The position numbers and the translations under genes were made by a program. From Schistocerca nitens (lineage: Eukaryota; Arthropoda; Insecta; Orthoptera; Acrididae): a DNA stretch of 64,000 nt. Below, one piece after another: positions 33,151 through 44,904 of the stretch. The DNA lies in the NCBI RefSeq assembly GCF_023898315.1, contig NC_064614.1:704492720-704556719 (forward strand), read 5' to 3'. The notes under the pieces are model-generated. The model was not told the origin of the DNA, made no database searches, and saw nothing but the letters and a program-made list of their open reading frames with translations. Every line of letters starts with the position of its first letter. Position 1 is the first letter of the stretch.

Positions 33151-33306
33151 CTTTCTTCCATTGGTTTATTGGACTAAATACATTTACTGGAAACAGTTCT
33201 TGTATCCTGTTAGGCCTGGTTGCTATGGAAACTCATAATATCTTCTCCCCGTTTTTGTCTTAAAATTCCCATTTTCTTCGGGTCCTGTCACTTGGGTCGC
33301 CACGTT

Positions 33307-34072
33307 CAAATATTTTTAGGATGACAAGAGACAGTGTGGTATTGGGTTGCAAGGCTGACATGTCTCTGTAGTCAGTTAACTTGCCTGTAGTGTGTAGCCG
33401 ATACTCTTTTCTGGGTAATCAACTACGTCGATCTCCCAAAAGCTTCTTCTCCGAAGACTATAGGTAGTGAAAGGAATTTATTAAACTATTTCTCTATCCT
33501 TGAAATAATTTGGGTACTCATAGAATACTTTTCAGTTCAATAACTTTATATTTTCAACTTCCACAGACAACAACTTTTGCAAGCTAACTCAGTCCTTAAA
33601 CATTAGAATCATGTACACATATTCAAATAACACTGGTTTGATAACCAAATAACTTATAAACATCATACATGTGTCTTGCTTCGTTCACAGCCTAGACATG
33701 AAGTAAGTTAAAAGTCTCTAGTCTCAAGCGAGTCCAGTATGTGAATGTACATAGAAATCTATATTCAGTTGTTCATTAGTCTTTTTACAATCAGCACAGA
33801 CACTAAAGAGCACAGAATATTACATAAACTTTTCTTGTTCTTCTCTACCTGTACACGGAAACTCTGTGGACCGTACAGCAGGTACTTATCTGCCGCCATT
33901 TGGCCGCCAGATCCATCTTTTTCTCGTAACTGTTTTTTGATCTGCACATACAAATAGGTGACGCACAGTAGGGCGCATTCGTTTCTCCCACTCACCTCTA
34001 AAATATCGGTGTTCGAAACGGTGGAAGGCCGAGTGGTTCTAGAATGTACTCCAAAATTCTCGAAACACTACA
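33307..34072 (-). repeat. 5' LTR
   Basis: It is 766 bp and is the partner of 30252-31044. An open frame of 76 codons (33765-33995) has a counterpart in the other LTR (30700-30966) with many shared residues, for example LLYGPQSFRVQ, but no known domain. Confidence 0.9.
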
Positions 34073-34077
34073 ATGTT

Positions 34078-34663
34078 TACTGCACACCAGCTCACTCACT
34101 CGCAATGAGTGCCAGTTGACACCCGGACTGCTGCGTTCTGTCTGGGCTGTGTTCATAGCTGACCGTGGTGTGCATAAGGCGAACTGCCCACATGGGCAGT
34201 TCGGACTCTCACTAAGCCTTAACACTGTAGTGACTGTGTTATCTATGTTACTGTTTATCACTGTATCTCCACCTGTCAGTTTTCTTACTGTTTCCTACTG
34301 ATATGGGTACATTGTAACCTGACTTGATTGGATAATTCACACTCCACTACATGTACCAGTACCTTGCTCCATTGGCTTGGAAGCCCACTCTATGATGTCT
34401 ACGAGTTTAACACAGTGATTGCCAAGTAGCCACATGCGGTCACAGCAGAACTGCACACCTGACACTGTGTGGCCACTGGTAGCCACAGCAGGGCCTCGTG
34501 ACTAATGTCGTCCCTGGACAGGTAATAATACTGTCCATTACATTGCGCATGTGACAGTCAACCAGGGTAACTTTTTAGTGGTAAAGGTGTCTTTGTACAA
34601 CTTACCACTTTTGTTTCATATAATTGTTGGTCTACTTACTTGCATTATTTTGTGCTGAAAGTA
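34078..34663. other. unclassified interval
   Basis: Contains short complementary words (GCCCACATGGGC at 34188) but no recognisable gene or repeat. Confidence 0.45.
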
Positions 34664-35129
34664 ACAGTTTTATTGAAGTTAAGATCTTCTGGGTTGTAGG
34701 CTGCATCATATTTCTTCAAACAAGCGATGTTTCAACCCCTGTGCTGGGATCTTTTGGTATCCTCTGTAGATTGGGCACTGTCAGAGATCAGTTTCACCTT
34801 GTCTAATAAAGGATAGTTTACCCACGCTTGTGCTGTAGAAGTTGGATTATTGGGTAAAAATCTTGGGCTACCATTAGTGGGCTATTGTCATTTAATAGTG
34901 AGAAAAGTTTTACCACACTAAAGCTGAAAAAGGAGGTTATTGGTTAAAACTCCTGCGGCTACCATTGGTGGGCCAACATCATTGGTTAGAAAGGGATTAT
35001 TAGTTAAAATTTCTCCATCTCCTATTGGTGGGCCCATATCATTGGCTAGAAGCGGAATGGGCAGAGCATGAGAAGGGGCATGTTTATCCAAAATATTATT
35101 ATCATATGCATTCTTAGAAATGTCAATTG

Positions 35130-35510
35130 CTCTTGGACTTTTCTTCTATAAATGTTAGCTTCCTTAGCCAGCACATGTATGTTATTGAAATTAATGTCAA
35201 GGCCACAGTTCTACCAACTTCTGCTATTGCTGTTTTCACACTTTATTTCAACTGTGTGTGACGTTCATTTTCCTTAATACGGTACCTCAATAGTCCTTTC
35301 CATTTCGCCTATACACAATTTGTTACAGCCACATGTCATTTCATAGACACCCACAGTGTGGAAGTAATCAGGTGCATCCGTTTTCCATTGGAAAAAGTCT
35401 TTTACTTTTTTCTGCCTGAAGAAAGTGGTCAGAATACCATTTTTCCTGAGAATTCTGCCTATGCAATCAGTGACCCCAGAAACAAACAGTAAGGCAGTTC
35501 ATCCTTCATA
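35130..35510 (-). pseudogene. PLE-B GIY-YIG endonuclease, left copy
   Basis: The minus strand reads HTVGVYEMTCGCNKLCIGEM, where GVY and CIG stand for the GIY and YIG triads and CxC is the cysteine pair seen in Penelope endonucleases. FNNIHVLAKEANIYRRKV follows downstream. Stops lie within the segment after ERTIEVPY. Confidence 0.8.
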
Positions 35511-35559
35511 TTACGATACTTAATATTTTCTTAATAGCCCTGTCTACGGACAAACTGTC

Positions 35560-36078
35560 ATAGCTGTTTCTGGGGTCACTGACAGCATAAGCAGAATTCC
35601 ACGGAAAAATGGTATCCAAACTGCTTTCTGCATGCAAAAAAAAGTAAAAGTTTTTTCTGGTGGAAAACAGGTACACCTGTTGCCTCCATGCTGTGAGTGT
35701 CTATGAAATGACGTGTGGCTGCAGCAAAGGATGAAGCAGGAAGGACTATTAAAGTATGTATTAAGGAACATAAGAGTCACATGCAGTTGAAACAAAAGTA
35801 AGAAATCAGAGACAGTGAAAACTCATGAGAACTGTGGTCCTGAAATTGATGTCAATAACATACATGTGCTGGCTAAAGAAAACAACATTTATGCAAGAAA
35901 AGTCCGAGAAGCGATTGAAATTTCTAAGAATGTATATAATTTCAATAAAGAGGATGGCTATAGGATTCTGGTGTCACGGCTCTCCACCGTGAAGGAAGTG
36001 AACAAGCGACAGCAGCATTTTGGTCAAATGTCCCTCCTCTTATGCTCTGATATGGGTTCACAGCAGGAGAAATTTTAA
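35560..36078 (+). pseudogene. PLE-B GIY-YIG endonuclease, right copy
   Basis: Plus-strand pieces are SISRILRKNGIQTAF, VYEMTCGCSK, then the open frame 35815-36078 with CGPEIDVNNIHVLAKENN and REAIEISKNVYNFNKEDGYR, the conserved end of Penelope endonucleases (catalytic REA/EI region and N-x-E-DG-x-x). The YIG part is lost by a frameshift near 35729. Confidence 0.8.
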
Positions 36079-36639
36079 GCAATAACTCTTCTCCAGCATA
36101 AGTGGGGGAGAAATCCCTTTTTAACCATTGACATTGGTCCACCAATGGTAGCCTCAGGAGTTTTAGCCAATAACCCCTTTCTTTGGCATTAGCATGGAAT
36201 AACTTCTCTTGATGACCCACCAATGGTAACCCAAGATTTTTACACAATGATCCCACTTCACCAGCACAAGAGCAGGAAAACTTAGTAACGGAAGACGACA
36301 CAGGTCTCTGACAGTGCCCAGTCTACATAGGACACCACAAGATCTTGAACAAGATCCCATTTGAGTGGTTGAAACGTTGATTGTCAAGAAAATTGATGTG
36401 GCCTAACAGTTCAGAAGATTCTAACTTCAGTGACAACGGCCACAAAAGCCTGCAAACTTACATAAAACTGTTTTATTTCCTCTGTGATATCCAGTTAGTA
36501 TTCCAATTGTCTTTCTAACCTCCTTCAAGCTCTCTGGCTTGTGATCGTCCTTTATTTGCGTTGGCTGTGAAAGAGAGCATCTGGCGACGGTGATTTAAGT
36601 TGAACAACGCTAGTTCGATACAAATACCCTGATATTTGA

Positions 36640-38470
36640 ACATTGTTTTTACTTCTTAATAACATGTAGAGGAACTCTTGCTCAAGTTCAAAAGAATAAT
36701 TGACCAGGCACTGGATAGATATGTACCAAGTGGAACAGTTCATAATGGGAGGGAACCTCCATGGTATACTGTCACTGTAAAGAACTTCTAAAGAAACAAA
36801 AATTACTGCATCACACATGTAAGACAAAATGTACAACTATAGATAGAGAGATGCTGAATGAAACGCATTTGGCTGTCAACATAGCAATGTGTGATGCCTT
36901 CAATGACTACCAAATCCCAAGAAATCCTCGTCACAAGTAAAGGCTTTAGTGGTACTAAAGTTAGTGTCCAGACCCTAGCGAATGAGACAAGAACTAAAAT
37001 TGAGGGTAGTGAAGCAAAAGCTGAAATGCTTTACTCTGTAATACAAATGTTCCTTTACAAAGGATAACTCAGGAGAATTGAGCCAATTTAATCCTTGTAC
37101 CACTGAAAAGATGAATGAAATAAGTACTAGTGTCAGTGGCGTTGGGATACAGCTGAAATCATTAAAACTGAGCAAAGCTCCAGGCCCCAATGGAATTCCT
37201 GTCAGATTCTATACTGAATTTGCGCCTTAGTTATCCCCTCTTCCAACTATAACCTTTTGTAGATTCCCCAGACACAAAAAGAAAAAGAGGCTCCGCCCAG
37301 TTCTTGGGAAAAAGGCACAGGTCACACTCATCTATAAGAAGGGTAGTAGAAGTGAACCGCAAAACTACCGCCCAATATTCTTGACATCAGTTTGTTGCAG
37401 AATCTTAGAACATATTCTGAGGTCAAACATAATGAGATATTTTGATCAGAATGATCTCCTCAATGTAAAATAGCATGGATCATGTGAAACCCAAGCCACA
37501 CTTCTCTCACATGACATACTAAAATGCTTGGATCGAGGCAACCACGTAGATGCAGTGTTTCTTGATTTCTGAAAAGTATTTGACTCAGTACGGCACCCGT
37601 GCTTATTGTCAAAAGTATGGTCATATGGGTATCGAGTGAAATTTACGACTGGGTTGAAAAATTTTTGTTAGGGAGGACACAGCATATTATTTCAAATGGA
37701 AAGTTATTGTCCGACGTAGAAGTAACTTTGGGTTTCCCCGGGGAAGTGAGCTGGGACCCTCGCTGTTCATGTTGTATAGTAATGACCTTGCAGACCGTAC
37801 TAACAGTAAAATCAGGTCTTTTGCGGATGATGCAGTTATTTACGATGAAGTACTATCTGAAAGAAGCTGCATTAATATTCAGTAATATCTTGATAAGATT
37901 TCAAAGTGGTGGATAGATTTGCAACTTGCTCTACGTGTTCAGAAACGTAATATTTTGCACTTCACAAAATTGAAAAGGTAGTAGCCTATGACTATGATAT
38001 CTGTGAGTCACTGCTGGAATCAGCCGACTCATACAATTACCTGGGCATAACGCTTTGTAGGACTTACGTTGGTAGAATACTGGGGAAGTGCTATCAGTCT
38101 ACAAAAGAGATTGCTTAAAAATCACGCGTGCAGCCCATCCTGGAATATTGCTCAAATGTGTAGGACCCGTACCAGATCGGACTAACAGGGAATATTGAAA
38201 GTGTACGGAGAAGGGCAGCACTAATGTCACAGGTTTGTTTAATCTGTGGGAGTGTCTCACAGAGATACTGAAGGAATTGAACTACGCGTCGTTCACACAT
38301 GGATCGTGAGGATAAGATTAGAATAATTACTGTACGCACAGAGGCATTCAATCAATCATTCTTCGCGCGCTCCATATGTGAATGGAACAGGATGAATCCA
38401 TAATAACTGGTACAATTGGACGTACCCTCTGCCACACATCACACGGTGGTTTGCAGAGTAAAGATTTCAT
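36640..38470 (+). mobile_element. non-LTR retrotransposon (LINE-C), copy 1
   Basis: Segments on the plus strand in RT order: IIDQALDRYVP, PPWYTVTVK, LSKAPGPNGIP-like (37165-37200), a Y-K-K-G segment, ISLTSVCCRILEHIL-like, SFADDAVIYDEVLSERSCIN with the catalytic FADD (37805-37870), and the end up to GGTTTGCAGAGTA near 38462. A second copy lies at 48315-49580 on the minus strand. Confidence 0.8.
36660..38300 (+). pseudogene. LINE-C endonuclease-RT linker and reverse transcriptase
   Basis: The longest frame (37599-37916, 105 codons) holds VSSEIYDWVEKFLLGRTQHI, RT motif region before the catalytic box. The FADD box itself sits in the neighbouring frame after a one-base change near 37740. At least five frame changes or stops separate the parts, so the copy is dead. 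Confidence 0.8.
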
Positions 38471-38479
38471 TCTGGGTCG

Positions 38480-40384
38480 ATCTAAATTTATCTTGAGCAT
38501 TAGATAGAGGAAAAATTCTTTGTTTTTTAAATCTAGTCTGAAGTTGCCCTGCATGACAGTGTAACTTTGTACCAGAGAAATTGTTGACGCCATGATAAAA
38601 AGCAAAACGCTAAAATGAGATACGTAATTCCACAAAGTTAACTAGCGGTGAAATATTCGTCACTAGGAGACGGCAGTCAACGTGTTACGTATCATAACTT
38701 AACTTTCGCCATCCATTTCGGCACACTTAATGTGATACCATTTCTTCGAAAACGCGTCGCACAAAGTATTTCATCACTCGGTTTCACTTTTACGTTACAC
38801 TACGCGCAAACAGGATTACTCCGTATGCGGCATCTTCCAATGCATTAGGAAACTCGGCTTTTCATTGCATTTTGCCTTTAAAGTGAACAGTGCATAACAA
38901 ATCGCACTATCAATTTTGACACTGTACTAAACCCTGATACATACCAGCACTGCGTAGTAATAATCAACCCCCAAAAATAACTGATATCGAAGGGTAACTT
39001 TAACAGCGACAATTGATATCCCAATATAATTGTATTTGCCCAGCTGGATGTTATTAACACAATCCTACATTATAAATAAAACGATTTTTGATGATGAAGG
39101 AATAACTAGTTTAAATAGCCGAAAGTGGTAACGTCGATATAATAACAATCCAGTATTCTGTTCGTAATGTGACGCGACAATGCTGGTGTCATGCGACTAT
39201 ATCGTACTTTCACACGGGCTTACTTAGCCTCAAGACGGTGCAAGTGACAAAATTTGTGTTCTTGTGGTACAGATACAATATGTTCGTTTGTGATTCATGA
39301 TTAACAGACTTAATGGACTTATTAAATCTGTGGTGATTTCTACATCATGCGCGATACGCAAAAAGGCGTTTTTTCCCCGTAACGTGACAGCACTAGATTT
39401 CAGAGGTCATCCACAGTCAACAACTAAAATGTAAGTACAGTACAGTATTCGTTGTGTTTCCGTAAATGCGCTATATTGTTTCAGGCTGCCAATAGTTTTC
39501 TGTTTTACGTAAGATGCGAAACATCCACGTACTTATTGGCTGTAGGCTTACCAGGCACCAGAAAAGATTAGCCGGCAGTTAACGTACAGTGAGCTGAACC
39601 TCTGACGCCAACTGCACAATTTAGGTGGTGCCGTGCCAGGCTCAGAGGAAAGAAGTTTATGGTTGAAATTTAGTTTGAACGTAAGCACAGACCACGGCGG
39701 AAATGTTTGTTTTGGTAAACTGTGTTTTACCTTTAAAAATACCAGATTTCAAATAGGAGAGAAAGAAATTTTGTGGCGGATAAACGCATAACAGCAGATC
39801 AAGGTGCAGATTATAGAACTTCTCCGTAGCACCCTAACTGTGTTTCCGCGCTTTAATTGGGAAAATTTGCCATTAAAGTCAGTGAAAAGAAATAAAAGAT
39901 TGAATATTGGAATCGAAAATGAAAGGCTTATTGACATACAGAGGCATGAAAAAAATCCTTGTTAACATTCTACGTGCCCTAAATAATTGGTGCAAATTAA
40001 TTACACCATGAAGAAGTTTCTGGAGGATGTACATAGTTACCAAATGAAGCTGAGAAGCATGACTTTTGGGTTTACATATAGACATGTGCTATGGAAGGAA
40101 GGGATTAACAGCAAAAAGGCAGCATACATGTGAATTACGGATGAAAAGTGATTTAAAATTTATCAATAGAGTGCTTTCGGGTACTGGGATTAGGAATGAT
40201 CACAGATGTTGAAAAACTTGAAGGCACATATTCAGAAAACACTAGAACCCCACTGTCATTTTGACACCACACTATATAATTGTAAATAAGTATCTGAATT
40301 ACCTAATTTCAAAAGCAAATAAGAAATACATTTATTTTTCATAATTAGATCTTCAAAATTCTTTCTAGATCATTGATGCTTTAG
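38480..40384. other. CpG-retaining unclassified region
   Basis: 38640-39720 has clearly more CpG than its surroundings (several per 60-base line against about one per 60-100 bases nearby). Two GTAAG-type donors occur (ATGTAAGTAC at 39429-39438 and TACGTAAGAT near 39507). No reading frame or domain was recognised. It may be a host promoter/first exon or a young unrecognised repeat. Confidence 0.35.
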
Positions 40385-43300
40385 GCGTAGTCCACATCAA
40401 TTCAGGCAGACTAGGAAAAAATCTTATCTTCAAATCTTGGATGTTCTTGAATTTAGCATATGGTAAATTGAAGGACTAAGTTATAACACGTATTTTTTTG
40501 TTTACCCCCAAAAAATTTCTTCTTCGAGATACAGCCCTCCAAAGATGACACTGCACATACCATTTTGAAGATGCAAATTTTGGAATACATTTTAAAATGC
40601 TGTATGTCTGGAATAGTTTTAGATACGTTGTCACTGGTTTTCCTCCATGTGGGCTTATCTGTGAAAGTTCTTTTACTATAGTGTTCTGAACTTTTTTTAT
40701 AATTTATGAAAAAAAAATTTTTTCCCAAAAATTCCAATCCATAAGATTTAGATATTTTTTCTGTTGATTAGTACCACATAGTTTTACATTCCCTGAAAAG
40801 GAGCTTCCACTTTTGTGTTGAACAGGTTTTATAAACAATTGAAATTTTTGCCATAACCTAGCCTTATTTAACACAATTTTAGTTTTGAAAGATGAGTAAC
40901 AGACTTATTTTTGAAGTATTTAGAGGGTTCCAAACTATGTGAAAAGTCCAAAGACTTAAAGGTTTCAGTTTATACAACTTCTGTGCACCGTTTCAATTGA
41001 TATAACTTCTGTGCACCCTGTTTTGTACTGAAATTAGCCAGTCAATGAATTAAAAATATGTTCCACTGCTTCAGTATCTTCCTTTGATATAGAGTGATGC
41101 CTTCCTGTTGAACCAATAGCAGCTGGAACACTTACAATCTTCAAAACATTGTGATTAGGAAGTAAACACTGATGGTGTTGTTGCTGTCCTTCAGCTGGAA
41201 ACCTATATCCAGTAGCTGGTAGCTTAAAGGTCATTACAATTTTGTTTAACTCATAACTTGTGTCTATAATCTCTGCAATCCACCAGCCGCAGTCATACAC
41301 ACATACCACAAACATCTCCCTTCTCAGGTTGTGAAATATGAATATTATCCTACTGTTTCTGAGGTGTTGGCCGAATGAAGAAAATTTCGTCTTCCTTGGT
41401 CTTCAAAGTGTGTGCAATATGAGTTGCCCCATCACTTTAAGTCCAAAAATGTGTCTTTTGAATTCCTTTCACAGGAGTAGTTTGTTTGGATCATTCTTCT
41501 TTTTTCTGCTCACAGAATTCTTTGATTTCCAATTTGGATAAAAGAATGAGGCTATGTATGTGTAAGATTTCACAACTCTCTTAAAATCTTCAGTATTCTG
41601 AATCACAGCTGTATTTGGTTTGGAAAGATTATGTTTTGTAGCATGGTGCTTAAACAGGCCTCCTACACCATCACAAGGCCCCTTCCCTTGACCAGTACCC
41701 AGTCAGTTGGCACAAGCGACTTACTCAGTTCAAACAGCTGGTAAAAATTTTTTAAATGACTAGGAGCACCATCAGAAATAATGATGATCTTTTCTGCCCC
41801 TGTTTGCAGTTGAAGAATTTTGCACATTGCTAGCAAAGCATGTGCTGAGTCATGTCCTGCTTCATCACTTATAACTGCAATACTTGCGGTCTTGTTTTGA
41901 AAATATGTCATTCCAGTAAAAATTGAAAGCTTGTCATTACTCCAATGATACCCTTGTACTTCTTCTGGGAGAATTACAGACCATTTTTCAGCAAAAACAC
42001 GGTGAAGGATTAAACATAGTTCTACTGCATGTACACACACTTTCACTTCTGCAATGTGTTGTTACAATTTCTTCAGATGGTGTGTTACTGCTTTCACTGA
42101 ACATTTACCAAGTTCATCAATAAACTGTCAAAGGCAACAGTTTTCTTAATTAGTTTATTTTCCTCCCATGTCACATATGTAATTTCTACAGACTTCTCGA
42201 CTACGTCTTCAGGCCAAGTATCTGTAAAGACAGTTCTCCCTTTCCAGGGCAGTCACCATATTCATGAAACAAACAAGTCTCTCTATTTACGTCACAGACT
42301 ACTGATGACTTCACACGCCCAACCAAGGTGTTATATGTCACGTTCTTCATGTCATGTTCTTCAAAGTTACCACACAAAGTTCAAAATTCGCACAACAGAC
42401 ATCTCTAGGTGGGTGTGGAACTACCCACTTAGGTCGTAGTGCATAAAATTTTGATCTTTCAATATGTGAAGTTGTATAGTTGCTCTTATAATTTGCAGAA
42501 GTTTCTTTAATTCTGCGAGTCATGTACCTCTTGACTTACACAACTTTTTGACCTTCAACTGTTACAGTTATAGTGTCTGTTTTGCTGGCACTCTGGGCGA
42601 GAACAGTCCCATTTATCTTCCAGTTCTGAACTTGAGCTGCTTCTATGGGATGACCATAATAGGGATCTGGGCTTCCAAAGACTCCTTTTACAGACCTCAC
42701 ATTTCTTGATTTGTCTACCATGTACTTTGATACTGACGGAATGTGGTTCAAAATTGTTTTATTTGAAAATGTCTCTGGAATAATAGTTAAACTTTCATCT
42801 TTCCAGTGTAAGATGCACAATATTCAACAGCTGAATTGATATTTGTGAAAAATTCCTGGCAGGAGGTGCAAGTGTGCTTTGGTTGATTTTCTTCTGAAGA
42901 TGGAATTTCTACTTTGAAGACTGTGGTCAGTTTTGCTGTAGTGTATTCATCCATAGCTTTAGTAATTTCTCTGCGTTTTCTTGATGCATAAAGCGTATCA
43001 CTTGACGTCACTGACCACAGTTTCTTAACAGGACTACCTCTGTAGTTGACTGATTCAGCGTATTTACTTCTTCCTCTATTGATGCAAACTCTGCAACATC
43101 TGCACCATGGGAGGCTTCACTTTGTTCAGGTACTATCATTGTTGTTATTCTGGCAAAACATTAATACACAAAAAGTTGTCACGGGAATCATCTTCACTTT
43201 AAAACAGAGTCTTCAGATGAGAACACTTATTCCCAAGCTGAATAAAGTCTGTTTTTTGTTTGTCTTATTTATAACACTTTTATGGATATGCAAATATCAG

Positions 43301-44165
43301 CACCCTCCACTCTCCTTTTGCCCCAGTCAGAAGACATTTCAAACAGTCCTTTTCACAAACACACTGCAACTGTGTCAATTGGCAAATTCCTCACGAAAAC
43401 ACAGAACTCACTGGATGGTCTCAGATTTCTTAGAAGCTTCTTCAGTAAACAAATTAGCATGAACGACTACAATACAGAAATCTGCAATGGACAACCACAA
43501 CAAAGAAAGTGACAAGAAACTACAACAAAGTGTAAGAAATACTTGCAACAAATAAAGCGATAAGAAATAACTGCAACAAAGGCAATAGAAATAAACATTG
43601 TAACAAAGAAATTAGTAAGAAACAACGTCAGTGAAGACGTGTTACTCATGAAAGTTAAAAAAAATGAATTTTTAAAATGAAACCTGTTCAACTTAAAAGT
43701 GGAAGCTCTCCTTTACAGGGAATGTAGAACTATGTGGAACTAATCAACAGAAAAAAGTCAAAATTTTATGGATTGGCATTTTTGAAAAAAAAATTTTTTT
43801 TCTTTAAATTATAAAAAAGTTCAGAACACCCTAGTAAAAGAACTTTGACAGATAAGTCCAAATGGAGGATTTCTTTGTAATCATAAAGCAATTATCTTTC
43901 AGATAAAAAAAACCAACAAAATATCTAGAACTGTTCCAGAGGTACAGCATTTAAATTTTTTTTTAAATATTCGCATCTTCAAAATGGTGTTCACAGTGTC
44001 ATCTTTGGAGGCCTGTGTCTCGGGGCAGGAATTTTTTTTAGAGAAAACAAAAAAAAATACGAGTTTCTCCTGAATTTTAACATGTGCTAAATGGAATATC
44101 ATCCGAGACCATGAAGGTAACCTCCTTGCCAGAAGTGATACGGATGTGTTTATTGAAGCTAGAGC
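40385..44165 (-). mobile_element. DNA transposon E1 with ~450 bp terminal inverted repeats
   Basis: The left arm 40385-40835 and right arm 43684-44165 pair throughout: CTGTTGATTAGTACCACATA on the left pairs with TATGTGGAACTAATCAACAG on the right. Further matched words surround GAACTTTTTTATAATTTA and CAAAATGGT. Between them the minus strand codes a transposase-like protein. Terminal edges are approximate and the duplication was not identified. Confidence 0.8.
41034..43011 (-). pseudogene. E1 transposase-like protein
   Basis: From the N-terminus the pieces are RKRREITKAMDEYTTAKL, a GSPDPYYGHPIEAAQVQNWK segment, FAEKWSVILPEEVQGYHW, ISDEAGHDSAHALLAM, IIIISDGAPSHLKNFYQLF, then in another frame GQGKGPCDGVGGLFKHHA. 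The C-terminus is GWWIAEIIDTSYELNKIVM. The order FAE..QxxHW / SD..HD / SDGAPSxxKN / GKGxxDGxGG matches a transposase-like family dispersed in animal genomes, and E2 has the same order. I do not assign a superfamily. Several stops and frame changes break it. Confidence 0.7.
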
Positions 44166-44904
44166 TTTTATTTATTTATTTATTTTATTTTAAAAGAGCT
44201 GTCACATCTTATATTCTTAATCATTTGAAATTCTGCTCATCTCATTCCAATAGACCTCAATACATGTCATTCTTATTTTGCCCGTGGTGGCTATGTTTTG
44301 TATGGCAAAATAAAAAAAAATTGTAAATCATCTTCTACCATTTGCTAAATTGATATACTAATAAATCATTTAATTTTCTAGAAGCATGATCAATTTAGAA
44401 CTCAGGTGTGTCATCAGATGGCTGCAGCACATACAGGAACATCAGTTGATTTGTACAACACTGTATGTGGGAACAGAAGAAAAATTGACTAAAAACATGG
44501 TTCATATATTCTGATTTTTCCAAGGCTGATTCATAAATTTCTTTATGGTATCATTTCACTTTACAGTGATACTCTGTGTGTTCACCCCTGTTTGTTGCTG
44601 TATAGTTCCAGTCAAATGTGTGAGTTGATTTTAAATACAGTATCTCATATTTAATCAGAGAATTTCTTTCACCACCATATCTTTCACATTTCTGGACCAA
44701 AATTAAGAATAAATCAGTGTGGCAGATGACCAGAGTGTAAGTTACATGTTACGCTTCATATTCACAAAGATTCTACAAAAAAGTTTGAAACTCTACTTCT
44801 TAATGCGTGTGAGTAAGGTATAGCTTGTAACTTTTTGATTTTGTTTCATGCAGACAGATCATGCTGGTGCTGAATGATTAAAAAAAAATGTTTATGGTAG
44901 ATTC
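44166..44904. other. unclassified interval
   Basis: Includes a (TTTA)n-like run at 44169-44191. No reading frame or repeat family recognised. Confidence 0.5.

Larger units (their letters stand above)
30252..34072 (-). mobile_element. LTR retrotransposon remnant with an RTE insertion
   Basis: Long direct repeats at 30252-31044 and 33307-34072 are LTRs (minus-strand start TGTAGTG). ATGTT flanks both outer edges (30247-30251 and 34073-34077), a 5 bp target-site duplication. The internal start on the minus strand reads TGGCGACCCAAGTGACAGG (about 33283-33303), a plausible primer-binding site. An AAAGGGGAGAATG purine tract precedes the other LTR (31045-31057). Little internal coding is left. The TGGCGACCC start is often seen in BEL/Pao and some gypsy elements, so the superfamily is open. 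Confidence 0.85.
34664..36470. mobile_element. head-to-head pair of Penelope-like elements (PLE family B)
   Basis: The left arm (34664-35510, minus sense) and right arm (about 35545-36470, plus sense) are inverted relatives centred near 35527. Each arm codes, from the centre outward, for the end of the RT linker (VTDSISRILRKNGIQT on the right) and a GIY-YIG endonuclease (GVYEMTCGC on the left, SVYEMTCGC on the right). Next come NNIHVLAKE and a post-endonuclease region with ATTGGTGGGCC-like repeats, and the arms end near TTCAACCACT/TTCAACCCCT. Both copies are 5' truncated. Confidence 0.85.
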
